A stretch of DNA of 64,000 nucleotides from Hofstenia miamia (Eukaryota > Xenacoelomorpha > Acoela > Hofsteniidae). The notes beneath the pieces are model-generated. The model did no database searches, had not been told where the DNA came from, and saw nothing but the letters and a program-made list of their open reading frames with translations. Every line of letters starts with the position of its first letter. Positions within the stretch are counted from its first letter, which is position 1. Made by a program: the position numbers and the translations under genes. Shown here one piece after another: positions 1-11,639 of this stretch. The stretch lies in the NCBI GenBank assembly GCA_900660155.1, contig CABFPE010000095.1, positions 1,259,856-1,323,855 on the forward strand. Direction: 5' to 3'.

Positions 1-108
1 CATTCTACTCAGTGTAGCAACTATTGCAAGTCATGTAGACAGGTTCATCATTGACAATATGAAAATTCCTAACTGCATGCTGTCATTGTTCCATTCATTT
101 ATTGTCAA

Positions 109-430
109 CACCTAAGTTTTCAAGTCAGGTTCAAGTTACTTAGGCCAAGTTCCAGTTTTTATGCTTCATGTTCAAGTTTGAGTTTTTTTAAATGAATATT
201 CAAATCAAATTTTTTCTAATTCCAAGTTTTTTAGAAAAAAGTAAAAATTATTTTACAATAATTCCAAGCTTTATTATTTATATTTGATAAACAATTGAAA
301 TTTAAAATATTACTTTTCCTGCAGCATTTTTTATTGAATTGATCAGTTCAAGTTTGAATTTTGAGTTTTCCAATTGAGTTTTGTTAGCTTATTTGAGTTT
401 GAGTTCTTAACACCATGGTCAACCCTCTTT
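109..430 (+). repeat. Left arm of an AT-rich fold-back repeat
   Basis: The stretch is built of many AAGTT, CAAGTT and GAGTTTGAGTT words. Read in reverse complement it matches the arm ending at 1656: both outer ends carry a CAC(C/T)(T/A)AG-like start, an AAGTCA then GTTCAA word, a TTACTT word, and further in a TTTGAGTTTGAG block. The two arms are diverged, so the element is old. No protein of a known transposase was recognised between them. The outer flanks show no convincing target duplication. Family unknown; a fold-back or MITE-like DNA element is the simplest reading. Confidence 0.5.
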
Positions 431-457
431 GTGCATAGAGCTTAAAATATCTACATA

Positions 458-587
458 CAAAAACTTCTAAAATCTACATTCAAAGAAAATAAAAACAGTC
501 GAATAATTGTATTCAAATATTCAAATAATAATTTTGAGATATTAAATTTAAAACATCATTTATTTAGATGAATATTATCAATCANAT
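458..587 (+). repeat. Copy 1 of a 130-bp near-identical direct repeat
   Basis: This segment and 702-831 read the same base for base, apart from an N at 585 in this copy. The offset is 244 bp. It lies inside the fold-back repeat. The single ambiguous base near the end of copy 1 suggests a contig-joining artefact rather than a biological tandem duplication. Confidence 0.8.
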
Positions 588-701
588 ATCAACTAAATGT
601 AGTTTCTTAAAAACACAAATAAAAGTCATTTTCTATGGTGGGGTCACAAAATATTTTTAAAAAATATATTTAATATCTCAAAGTTCTAAGGTTCTATCAT
701 G

Positions 702-831
702 CAAAAACTTCTAAAATCTACATTCAAAGAAAATAAAAACAGTCGAATAATTGTATTCAAATATTCAAATAATAATTTTGAGATATTAAATTTAAAACAT
801 CATTTATTTAGATGAATATTATCAATCAAAT
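702..831 (+). repeat. Copy 2 of a 130-bp near-identical direct repeat
   Basis: Matches 458-587 over its whole length, in a region whose other repeats are clearly diverged. Exact identity beside an N suggests the same genomic segment entered the assembly twice. Confidence 0.8.
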
Positions 832-1289
832 ACAAATTGCTTCATTTAAATTAAAACATAACAAGTAAAAACAAAGTATTATTTATATTTGCCTATCAAT
901 TTGAATACCAAATGATCATATTGCTAGCCCAAATTCAAAACTTGATACAATATTCACAGTAATAATAGTTAAGCAATTCCCAGTAAACTCATGACATGCA
1001 GCAAGAATGCTTCCCAAACATTAACAAATTTCACTTAGTTCTGACTGACTGCTTTTCTAAGCACTTATTCTTCAAGCATTTATCTATTCAAGTTGTAGTA
1101 AAAAATACATTAAAAGCATTTGATCTTGGAATTAATTGTATTAAAATTATCATATAGCTTAGTTGCCCAAATTATATTACAATTCCACTAGCTTGCTGTG
1201 CACAGTGTCTGAGTAAAATAGTATTAAGCACACTGGTGAATACATTGGTCAATCAAGTTTATTAATTTTAATTTCATTAATTTTGTTGC

Positions 1290-1656
1290 ACTTTGCAGGG
1301 TTTTTGAGTCCTCAGAATTTTAGAAACTCAAACTCAAATAAGCTCACAAACTCAAACAGAAAAACACAGAGGAGAAATCATCAATGCTCAAACTTGAACT
1401 CAATTGAAAATCCACTGGAAAATACTATAACAATTGAATTATTTCATATTTCAGTTTCTTTATAAATTGCAAATACATATTTTTTAGCTTTCAAAACTTG
1501 AAATTATTACAAAATATATTACATTTTGCCCTAAAAAACTTGCAATTAGAAAAACTTAATCAAACTCAGAATTTTCTTCAAAAAAATAATCAAGCTCAAA
1601 CTCAAAGCATTAAACACAGACCAAGTAAATTGAACTTGACTAAAAAAACCCTAGTG
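1290..1656 (-). repeat. Right arm of an AT-rich fold-back repeat
   Basis: This arm is rich in CTCAAACTCAAA words and ends in an ACCCTAGTG block. Its reverse complement aligns with the left arm at 109-430, which makes a roughly 1.55-kb inverted-repeat structure. In direct orientation it also resembles 2100-2384. Small open frames here (87 codons at 1498-1761, 60 at 1283-1465) come from the low-complexity composition and are not genes. Confidence 0.5.
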
Positions 1657-2099
1657 CCTTGTAAATTTGTTAATAAAAACATGCTAAGAATGGGTATTAA
1701 GTCAAATAACAAGTATCAAATAATTTGTTTGAATAATCAAATAATTTGTTATTTCTCTTGAATGGAAATGGACTGATTTACTCACAAATGAATTTGAATG
1801 ATGAGCTTTGACTCTCAATGTTCAAATATTTATTGAAGTTTGTTTTAAGTAAATTGGTAAATTTGAATTATTATCTTGTATAATAAATATATTTAGCCTC
1901 CAGAAATACAAGAATGATTTAAAAGTATTTGTATTGCATAGCTATCAATGTTTCAGCATTAATATAACTTACTATTTTGCAATCACAAAAAATTATATTT
2001 AAAGAACATTTGCATGAAAGGTCACATTTTGAATATTCAAATTGTCTATTGAAGTCATTCATAATTCAGATATAATTATTTTTAAAAACTGAAAGTCAA

Positions 2100-2384
2100 A
2101 TGAGCTTCTAACTCAATTAGAACAACTTGGAAAAGAATGCATTAACACTCAAGCTTGACCTCAATCAACAATTTATTTAAAAACATTGTGAAAAATCAAT
2201 TATTTAAACATCAGTTTCTAGAGCAAATGAAAATAATTATTTTTACATTTCTGAACTCAAAATTAAATTAAAATTTTAAAAAACTTGATTTGATTTGAAT
2301 TATATTCAGAAAAAATAATTGAACTCAAACTCAAAATCTTGAACACATGCTGAGTAATTTGAACTTAGTTTAGGAAACCCTAGT
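2100..2384 (-). repeat. Third, solitary copy of the AT-rich repeat arm
   Basis: It resembles the arm at 1290-1656 in the same orientation: a CTCAA-CTTGA-CTCAAT start, a TCAGTTTCT word in the middle, a GAACTCAAACTCAAA block, a TTGAACTTA word, and an AAACCCTAGT end. No matching inverted partner was found next to it, so it looks like a solo arm or a half element. Confidence 0.45.
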
Positions 2385-2714
2385 CTGCATCTCTTTGCTG
2401 ATAGCATGATCCATTAATCATTTTCACTGTCTCAAAGCCACATCTATAATTTTGCTTTTCCAGCTGAAAATATTATTATAAATCTAAATGCATATATGCT
2501 TTCTTTTTGCCTACTTTCATAATTGTATACTCTCATCTTCCTATTTGACATATTGTTATATTTATAGAAATAAACTATTTAAAAAGAGCAATTAAGCATC
2601 AGAAAACAAATCATTTTATTCATTGTCAAATAAATGCATGCAGTCAATAATGCAATTTTAATGAGTTGTATTTATAAAAATCAAAAATCAAAGACAACTT
2701 CTTTAATCATGAAT

Positions 2715-2734
2715 GTGACAGTGCTCACTGTCAC
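2715..2734. repeat. Short strong hairpin (9-bp perfect arms)
   Basis: GTGACAGTG and CACTGTCAC are perfect inverted arms separated by two bases. It sits at the left end of a possible tRNA-derived SINE. Confidence 0.7.
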
Positions 2735-2830
2735 ACAAATGGTAATTCATTTTCTTAAGCTCTTAATTGACTATGAAATTGTGGGTTCCAATCTTAATGT
2801 CAGTACCTATTGTTAGCATTTAAGCAGTCC
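2715..2830 (+). repeat. Possible degenerate tRNA-derived SINE head
   Basis: A GTGGGTTCCAATC word near 2783-2795 resembles the tRNA B box (GGTTCGAATCC). It is preceded by a GACTATGAAAT stretch at the spacing of an anticodon arm, and by a TGGTAATTC word that could be a decayed A box. The cloverleaf is not intact, so this is not a functional tRNA gene. Seen: the box-like words and spacing. Inferred: SINE origin. Chance is a real alternative in AT-rich sequence. Confidence 0.25.
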
Positions 2831-4709
2831 CAAATGCCATTCATTGCTCAATTAGCCACAGTAGGCACACTTGATTTCCCTTTGTTACAGATGACTTTTG
2901 TGGCCTAATACAAAATGATTTTAGCAAGGATCACAAAAATGTTAGAGAAGGGGAGACTCTTTTCTTCCTCTCTCCTAAGCTCTGTCTCAGATTAAATTTA
3001 TAAAGTAGTATTGTAGATCAGCAATTCCTAAATGTTAGCTTGATGAGCCATTTTCTACAAAAAAAACTATGTAATATTTTGTTAAGCTTAATATGTTTAG
3101 CTGACTTTGAATTATGCTGATTGTGGATTACATTTTTGAGACAAAGACTTGATTTCGTAAAGCTTAATGTAACTTCCTATTGATTAATAAAATAGTATTT
3201 GCAAGCATGGTATGTCTCACCTCTTCCTATGAGGAATTACAAAGCTACCAGTAATCACATGTTGAAGAAAACCAAGAAATTACAAGGTAGAAAATGTGAT
3301 GAAAATAAACATCAAAAGATCAAAGAATAAAAAGCAAACATACACAATTCAAACAAATAGTTCATTGCAACAAAATATTTGCCTTTCTTCTACCCTTTTG
3401 ACATATGTAACATTGTTTATTGTCTCTGTAAGTTAAGTATAAAAGAAGATTGTTAAATATGTACATAATCTTGTTTTTGATGCATGCAAAAAAAGTTATT
3501 CTGAACATGTTGTGTTGTGTGAAATTTTAAATTTGTTTTGCACACAACATTATATAAAAAGCAAAATTCTATTATTTAGGTTATTAATATGAGTGTGATT
3601 GGGTTCTTACAATAATCTTGAAAAAATAGCAGGTTTAAACAAAATTTTCTGAATTTGTTATAAAAATATTTTAATTAACTTAAAAATTTGGAAATAGATT
3701 CTGAAATTAAGTAGAAATTCTAAAAAATTCACAAATAAATTATCACCCAAGTTAATTGAGGCATTTTTACAACCCTAAAATCTGAAACAATGCAATATAG
3801 AGGAATCTCAACTCTTTCATTGCTGCCACAAAACCATGGAGGCTCATCAACCATTGATGAATTCATATTCATAAAGTTACCTTTGACAATCTACAGAAAA
3901 CAAAATAGCTAAGTTGATTGCTGCTCTGATGAAGCTTAGACTACCTAATCCACAAGAAACCAGATATGGACAGAATTTGTAAGTGTTTAAAAAAGGAAAT
4001 TTCTTGAAAAATATTTATAATTTTCAGTATGTCAGGCATGAATTAAATTTTATTGCAATGCTTACAATGGTAGAAGAGTGCATTTTGCATTTAGAAAATG
4101 CAATCAAAACTAAATTAAACATATTGTTACATTCGAATGTTAATGGTCAATATCTTCACACAGTCTTAGTAAAGATGTAGGCGCTGTTTTATACCCAATT
4201 ATGGAGATAGGCTCAGGTTGTTATTGAAGTGGTGTGCTTAGGCGGATCTGGATATAGTAAATTGCCCTTCCATTACCTACATTGGCAAGTGCTTTACAAT
4301 GAAATGTGAATTTGGTAAACTTCATGTTTCCAAATCTAATTATTCTAATGAAATCAAGATTCACAGGACAATTATATGACTTCGAGGGATAGAAGGGTAT
4401 AAAAAAGTGGTATTGATTTCATTGCTATAGAAATTCAATAAGCCATTATTTTTTATGCTGTTGCAGAAGCTATATAATCACTGTTGGTTATAACTTTTGA
4501 TTATCCAGTTTGGTGAGAGCGACATATTTGTTGAAATACGTGTATTCCATATTTTTCAGATCATATTGATTAGCACACCCAAAGTGTTTGTTTAAAAAAA
4601 TATGCAGCAAAGTAGTTTATATGCTATACTTCACTTTTTTGATGAGGAAGATATGTATTCAGGGCTTTTTTTAAGTTTTTATATACTGTATTATTATGAC
4701 ATCAACTAA
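2831..4709. other. No feature recognised
   Basis: AT-rich sequence without a convincing coding frame, splice-linked exon, RNA gene or transposon end. A 65-codon open frame at 3983-4180 has no recognisable motif. Confidence 0.5.
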
Positions 4710-5252
4710 AGGTGTGTTCCCACTATCGACTTTTATCAGCAGATTTTAATCGAAAATGCAATTATTTTCGTTCACATTGGCGATTTTTTATCATCCGATT
4801 TTTTATCAGAAAATGCGGAGTTGGAAGAGCGTTCAGACTATCGATTTTTTATCAGATGATAAATTATCATCTTTTGATTGACAGTAAGAAAAACAACAAC
4901 ATCTGTTTATGGATTGGTTTGTCTTGGAATGTAAACAATGTTTACATATTTTGAAGTTAAAATATTTCAACGACAATAATTTACGTTTTGGAAGTCTGTT
5001 CCCTACTTGAGAAGTAAGCAATTAGTTTCAAGTAGCTATTCGACTAGTTTTAGTACCGTTCAGACTATCGACTTTTATCAGCTGATAAATTATCAGATGA
5101 CAGTAATTTGGCTGTTTTGCCAAAAAATCGGATGGAGCGTTCAGACTATCGACTTTTATCAGCCGATAAAAAAGCAGATAGAGTGTTCACACTATCGATT
5201 TTTATCACTGATTTCTTGACAGATGATAAAAGTCGATAGTGGGAACACACCT
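4710..5252. mobile_element. PIF/Harbinger-like MITE with iterated terminal motif
   Basis: The ends are a perfect inverted repeat of at least 26 bases. The left end begins AGGTGTGTTCCCACTATCG at 4710, and the right end at 5224-5252 is its reverse complement. The element is flanked on both sides by TAA (4707-4709 and 5253-5255), a 3-bp duplication typical of PIF/Harbinger transposons. It is 543 bp long and has no transposase, so it is non-autonomous. The terminal motif, roughly GTTCAGACTATCGACTTTTA, is repeated inside in direct orientation at about 4718, 4769, 4829, 5057, 5138 and 5183. Open frames of 80 and 70 codons across it come from these repeats. Superfamily assignment rests on the TAA flank and AGGTGTGTTC end only. 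Confidence 0.8.
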
Positions 5253-5255
5253 TAA

Positions 5256-6669
5256 GATTTTAAAGAATGGCCAAACTTCTAAAAACATAAACATTGAATT
5301 ATTGATTATATTTTACTGCGAATTTAAATCAATTCTAACCAAGATGACTAAAGATGATGTACATAAAATTTTTTGAACGCCCAATGTGTTTTCAGTTGCC
5401 TTATTACTATTTTTGAACGGCCAATGTATTTTTAAAAATATATAATAAAAAAATTCCAAAAAACTTTTCTGCAAACAATTTTAGGATGCAAAGTTGATAA
5501 TAGAGGTGAAATATTGTCCAATCTTAAAATATTAGGTTTGTAATAAAATAATTGGACATTTTGTAAGTTTGTATTTTTCAGAGCAGCTTACTATGTGCAG
5601 ATGAATATGATAGAATTTGTGTCAGCAAGACCTTACAAGTCCATATTGGTTAATTGTTGCTTAGAAACTTTAACAAATTTTCAAGTTAACGATTTCTGTA
5701 TAATGGCGATGAAGGCTTGTGTGATTTAAAAAAGCAACATGCAGTCCTGACAATACTGGTTCTGTAGTGAATGTAATTGCAGAAATTCATTTTTCTCGTA
5801 TTTAATTCAAACATTTCATTTGAAAACAAACAAGTATAAAGAATTTGCAACAAAATATTCAATTGTAGCAAAATAACAAGATTAAAAAATAGCATTGTAG
5901 TAATCACAACTTTGAACTTTGATTTTCCGACTTCAAATTTATGGACTTCCTTACTTTATTCAAGAGGAAGCTAACATAAGGCATAAATACATTACCGAAA
6001 CTAGTTTTTAACTCAAAACTAAAAATGTGTGAATATATAAATTAGATCAAATACATTTAGGGAATCTATGAGAAAAAATTGTTTTCTTGTAGAGGTACAA
6101 TGGAATAAGAATCATTGACAAGCAGATATTTTGCATTGCAATAATTGAAATAATTGAAATAATTTATCTGTATCACCATCTAACTTACAGAAATAATCTA
6201 TGTCTCATTAGGGATTTATTGAACACTACAAAGCGAAACTTAGTGAAATTGACGCCATCCATTCAGCCCGTTTTGTGGAAAGATCTGTCTAAAATTGTTT
6301 GCTAGCATGTGCTGATTTCTGGAATGAATGAGCAATAAAAAATAATTTATAGAACATTCCACAGATAAGTCATATAATTACAAATTGAATTTGATCTTTG
6401 ATTTTTCATCTTCACACCCTAAGATGATGAAAATGGTCACTTTAAAATGTTACTATTAATAATATGTTAGACTGAAGAAGTTGTATTTAGTATTTTGCAA
6501 TCTGTATCTCACAGTCTCAACGTGCAAATCAGCAAATTTCCAATTTCATTTTTAAGACTGCATACATATCCAAGTCAACCCAATACTACATGAATTGTTT
6601 TTATCAGCATAGGTTAATAAACATTGCTTGTTAACAACAAAAAGCATTAATTTTATAATCATCTCTTTA
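5256..6669. other. No feature recognised
   Basis: AT-rich sequence. A 73-codon minus-strand frame at 5686-5907 has no recognisable domain. Confidence 0.5.
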
Positions 6670-6877
6670 CCTCCGCCAAGGAGGTTATGTTTTTGGTAGC
6701 GTTGGTTTGTTTGTCTATCTGTTAGCAAGTTTACGGAAAAAGTAATAAATGATTTGGCCTCAAATTTTCACCAGAGGTGCGTCTCCGCCCAAGGAGAAAT
6801 GCATTAAATTTTGGTGCTGATCCGGTGGACACAAGCTGCGTGGCGGAGATCTGCGCTATCCAAGTGCTTTTCTAGTT
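6670..6877 (+). repeat. GC-richer interspersed repeat with CTCCGCC/GGCGGAG words
   Basis: A roughly 208-bp island far richer in GC than its flanks. It opens with a small hairpin (CCTCC GCCAA GGAGG), then GGTTATGTTTTTGGTAGC, a run of TTTGTTTGTCT, and ATTAAATTTTGGTGCTGATC. It closes with GGCGGAG, CTGCGCTATCCAAGTG and CTTTTCTAGTTT. The CTCCGCC at 6671-6677 and GGCGGAG at 6842-6848 are inverted. From memory this resembles a short repeat found widely across animal genomes, but I could not search for it and do not assign a family. Confidence 0.6.
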
Positions 6878-7324
6878 TCAATTAAAATCAAATAAGCACA
6901 ATTTTAGTTTAAGTTATTTAGTCGGTGTCCAGACATCTGTTGAAATATAAATAACAGAAATGCATAGCTAATCAAGAAAATGCCTAACAACAGTTACCAT
7001 GGAGCTTTAAATCATTTCTGTAACATAATATGCCATAATCATTAGACTCCTGAAAATATAGTTTCACAATTTAATTATTTGAATTTTGACATTTGTAGTT
7101 GAATCAACAAATAATTTATTTATTTTGGAATTAAAATTTATTTAGGGGAATATATTATTCTACCTATGCCAAGAGCGATAGTGCAATTTCTATAAATACA
7201 TGTACTACCCATTATAAACGTGTTGTAAAAACAAACATTCATTTTTGAAATCTTGTTGACGATAAATAACACAGCACGCGATTAATATAATTTAATTTTC
7301 AAAATATTCTCAATATAATTCTTG
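6878..7324. other. No feature recognised
   Basis: AT-rich sequence with no supportable coding or RNA feature. Confidence 0.5.
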
Positions 7325-7515
7325 GAATTTGCAGCTTAGAGAGGGGCGTGCGCTTGCCATGCCCCAGAATTGGAAATGGGCCGAAAATTTCATTCCAAGC
7401 CTAGCCCAAGTCCAGGCCCAGCCCAAGCCCAAATTAAGATCTAAAAAGCCCCAAGTCCAGCACGAATACAAAAGAATCTGGCCAAGTCCAGCCCAGGTCT
7501 AAAAGAAACATAAAA
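7325..7515. repeat. GC-rich degenerate CCCAAGCCC/GTCCAGCCC repeat
   Basis: Imperfect tandem words of the type GCCCAAGTCCAGGCCCAGCC are packed between AT-rich flanks, next to a GGGCCGAAAA word. Similar GGCC-rich words recur at 19980-20410 and 54850-54950. Probably a low-complexity or short interspersed repeat family; no coding frame runs through it. Confidence 0.45.
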
Positions 7516-9489
7516 ATAATGCATATGATTTAAAACGTTTTAGTATACAGCCATTACAAAAATTTAAAAAAATCTGCATTGCTAGGTGATCTTAGAAGTT
7601 CCAACACTTTCAACTTTTCTGGATCAATCAAACTTCTTTTCTAGCTAAAAATTACACCAACATGAGAGAAATCTCTCTCAGATTTACAAAATGTTGCCTG
7701 AATGCAGACACCTTTCGAGCAATAATTCTTAAAATCGGAATATCCATTTGAGTTGTATATAATAAAATAAATAAATTTTCTTGAGAATGTAAAGACTTTA
7801 AACAACTAACTGATATTAATCTCTTTATTTGAAAATATTGCACTCTTTCTTGTTTAACAAGTAATTCTCAGATTCATTCTACTGGTCTGTTCGGAATGCT
7901 GTATTAAGTAATTTTGAGATTAAATCAAACAGATTATTGCAGTATTAATTAAGCTATCATTCAAATTCATGTACTTAAATATTTTCTCGCAACTTCGATC
8001 CAAGCACAACCTAGGTCCAAACATATTTAAAAAATGCTGCACCAACATGTAGCTCTGCCACGCCACTTCTGAATTCGTTATTGTATGCATAATCTATTGT
8101 TTCGATATCAAAAAGTCGATTAGTGATTATAAACATGTATGTCATTGGTTCTTCAGAAGCGGCATGATCCTAGTTTTTTTAAAAATTTTTAAACCATGGA
8201 GATGGTTATTACCAAACAAACACTAATCAACAAGTCACTATGTCTTACTCGCGATAAAGATGTGCAAGGACTCACCGGTGTTGATCTCTTGTCATTATTG
8301 AGGTGGAATCATATACAGATGATGCTACTCGAGCAGCAGGTCGACAGATATTATCCTTGCTCTAAAAACATTGGTATTTCTAAAACACAGCAACATATCC
8401 TGCATTAATCTATTAGTGAATCGATTCATTTATAAGGTAGTTTAGTTTTTTAATGTATTCATATTTTCTAAATAATAAGCTAGAAAAAATGGGAAAACAT
8501 GGATTAGAATTTTTCTAACTATAAAATACAATTAATCTGAAAATGCAGTGACTATATGTAAGCATGGTCAAAAAGTTATTTAATCACTATGTTCCAAATA
8601 TATTCAACGAAGTCTAGCATACATTTTGTTTTGTTACTTTATTTAGTGTTGCACACTCTAATTAATATTGAATACTATTTTTCTACTATTACTACTGACT
8701 GCATCTTGCATAACCAAGTTAGTAGTGTTATATACTCAATGCTTTGGAGTTATTACTTTAGTTTTCATATTTTTTAATGAACATCATAATAAAAACAGAT
8801 GCAAAGGAAAGGCATGAACGTCTTACCTACTGAGATGACACAATAAATTTCAAATTAAATGAATAATATATTGTTCAGGCAAATACACTCCGCATAAGGA
8901 CCGCGCTGAGCCATGAAATTACTAAGGCAACTGACTGATTTAGATTGACCTGGCACACACCATCTATGTTAAACGATCCCGTGTATTATGGGTTAAGCAT
9001 TTTGATAATTTTGGTAGAGCGTCAAAGAGAAAGTGCCTTATTTAAAAGCTTTTGTTATTAAGTCAATGGGAATTGCCAACTATTTAACGACCAGACCAGG
9101 AGGTAATGAAAAATTCTGACTGTAAGATATATTAAATAACAGGAATTTGCCTTCCCTCACACAACCTTTGACGTTGTCTGTATTAAACTCTCTATGAAAT
9201 TACAGCGGAATATACTTAATTCAATGAAGACAAATGCTTTCTATCATGGCACTCTATTATCAATTTTTGAATTTCAATTGTTGCTCTGTTGAAGGTGAGA
9301 AAAATTATCGAAATTCTTCATCATCCATGGCGTTTATAGAATAAATACTAATAACTAACGGGGGATTTTTAATGACCTAACATTTTTCAAAATATGACAT
9401 TAAATTTGAAATTTATGACCTAAGAATACGACAACAAAATTTAATCCAACAAAAACTTATTGAATTACGTCAAGTATTTTTTGATCTGA
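7516..9489. other. No feature recognised
   Basis: Mostly AT-rich. A slightly GC-richer segment at about 8885-9010 has no recognised motif. Frames of 60-70 codons (7652-7843, 8196-8408, 8589-8777) look like chance. Confidence 0.45.
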
Positions 9490-10139
9490 TTATTTCTCAA
9501 AAATAGGTTGAGCAGAGAAAAGCTCCGCTAAACCGCTGCTGAACTGAATTGGAGACTTTGCGATTGGGTATATTCCGTAGAGGAAACACTGCCATGGGAC
9601 ATTTCTATTGCTTTACAAACACCATTTGATGGTAATCGAAGTTTTCTCCAGACATCTTGAGCTGTAAATTTTGGGTTCACAAATTTTGAGGTCAAAATTA
9701 AAGGTTTTCATAGTTCTGTTTTATGGAAAGAGTTCGTTTATAAACCGGATTTTTTAAATGCATCTTTTTCTTTTATGGTCAAAATCAGATTCCCTTCAAG
9801 ATTTGAATCAATTTTATCCATACCCCAGGATGTAACCACAGCGTTTGGCGGATGCCAGATATTGCCGAAAAATTAAAGAGGTATTTTTACAACGGAGCAC
9901 TTAACTGTGCGTCACTGATTAAAAGTTTGGCATTTTCTCTTCAAATTCCATCTGCGGATAGCATCATCTATTCATATGAGAAATTCTCTTTCCGTGGGTC
10001 ATCAACTTTCCCCTTAAAACGAGAACAGCCGAAATTTAATACCTCTAAAACCACCGTAGGGGTCAATTTTGACACCTACCCTAAAAAGAAGAAATGTCAG
10101 TGCAAATTGATAAAAAACCTAATTCAATCCTACAATTAG
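9490..10139. other. Unassigned moderately GC-rich stretch with a 95-codon frame
   Basis: Composition is less AT-biased than the flanks. An open frame at 9852-10139 (+) encodes 95 residues with a lysine-rich end (PKKKKCQCK), but no domain or family motif was recognised. Reverse-strand reading also gives short peptide-like stretches without a match I know. It could be decayed transposon sequence, an unrecognised exon or chance. No splice-site pair could be defended. Confidence 0.2.
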
Positions 10140-10349
10140 ACAACCTGTCGTGAAAAAATGCACTTAAAAATTGAAACTTTATGAAAAGTTTTCAACAACT
10201 ATTCTGTCGTTCAGTTGAGCAATTCGAACAAACAGGCTTGTAACAAACACAGTTATCATTTTTCTTGTGCTTCAATTGGCAATACTAGTTTGTAAAATAA
10301 AGCAGTTTGTTATTGAAATATAGAAAATACTAGATTACTTTCTAAAAGG

Positions 10350-11330
10350 AGCGTAAGCAAAGGGGGACGGAGACATGGTGGAGCCCCTCTCCAGGTTTCA
10401 ACATTGACTTTGATTGATGAATTTAACACAAATTTTGTGAAAAAAACTTAAGAAAATTTTAAAAACTAACTTGGTGAGATGTATTTTCAAGGTCTATTTT
10501 TTTAATATTTCAAATGTTAAGGGGGTTTACTCCGAATTTGATCACTCCTGTTGATCATAACTGAGATGTCTCTTTGTCAGAAAATCCTTGCTTTCCATAT
10601 TAGTGAGATTGAAGATGAATTACACCACGAAGTTCTTGTCATCCAGTGCATTCCTTGAAACAACTGCAAGCATTATTGCAAGTCAAGTCTAGGATATTCC
10701 AACAAACAGCAAGCAACAAGCGAATTGTAGCTTCTTCTGTCAACTAAATGGAATCATTTGATTTACAACATCTATGCAACACTATTTCTTGTGGTAAACT
10801 AAATAAACGTTGGTTTCTGTTTCCCTCTACTGGGGATAATGCTGAAATTTTCCAAATACATTTGCTTGGCGAAGCTCTCTACTGGACAAACATTGCCTTG
10901 CAAACTTTGATGTAGGATATTCCTGTTGATCCATTTTTGCGCCACTGATGCCAGAAAGTTGTCAGCATAAATGTTGTAGAATTTTCCAGATTTACTGAAT
11001 GCATAGTATTAAATCCCAATTTAGCTGAGTTGTGTCTGAATTTACTTTTTTCAATGTTCAGGGTTTACAAAAAACGATGACGCTTCAATATCCTATGCAA
11101 AACTGTAACTCACAGGGTACTTTGGAAAATGTTTAGATGCATATCCGAACGTTTAAAGAGGGTAAAGCTATCACTTATTCATGTTCAACAAGGGCTGTCA
11201 GCTGTTAAGTTTGTTCAGGACAATTGTAGAGTTGTACCATTAATAATTCCCATTTCTTGATCAATAAAAGATACTTATTCTTCATCCCCCAAAAAATCAT
11301 TGTCGCCTTTTGTAAAATATTTGAAGGTTG
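10350..11330. other. Unassigned stretch of more balanced base composition
   Basis: About 1 kb with visibly more G and C than neighbouring DNA. Peptide-like runs appear on the minus strand near 10800-11000, broken by stops. I did not recognise a reverse transcriptase, transposase or host domain. Probably an old, decayed repeat. Confidence 0.2.
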
Positions 11331-11639
11331 ACATTGAAAGTGCTAAGAATATTGGAACCTTATAATATTTATACTACTGAGAAGTCACACATTGTACCAA
11401 ATTGCAAAAGTTCATGAAGTTCAACACCTAAAGAATAATATGGAGATATCATAAACCCTAACCTTGGAACATAAAATATCATACGGGATTATTAATGGCT
11501 GCATTCTAATTGAATAGTATTCAAACATTGTATATTACACACTAAGCTTACTAAAATGAATCTGTTTTTGTTTGTGTTGAACTCTCAGAATACTAATCAA
11601 CATTATGATGAGAAATTTAATTATTTAGTGTAGTTTGAG

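Noticed and set aside
2715-2830. Functional tRNA gene
   Set aside because: Only box-like words are present; the acceptor and D arms do not pair.
4712-5219. 80- and 70-codon frames with repeated VQTIDFYQ peptides
   Set aside because: The peptide repeats are a by-product of the iterated terminal motif of the MITE at 4710-5252.
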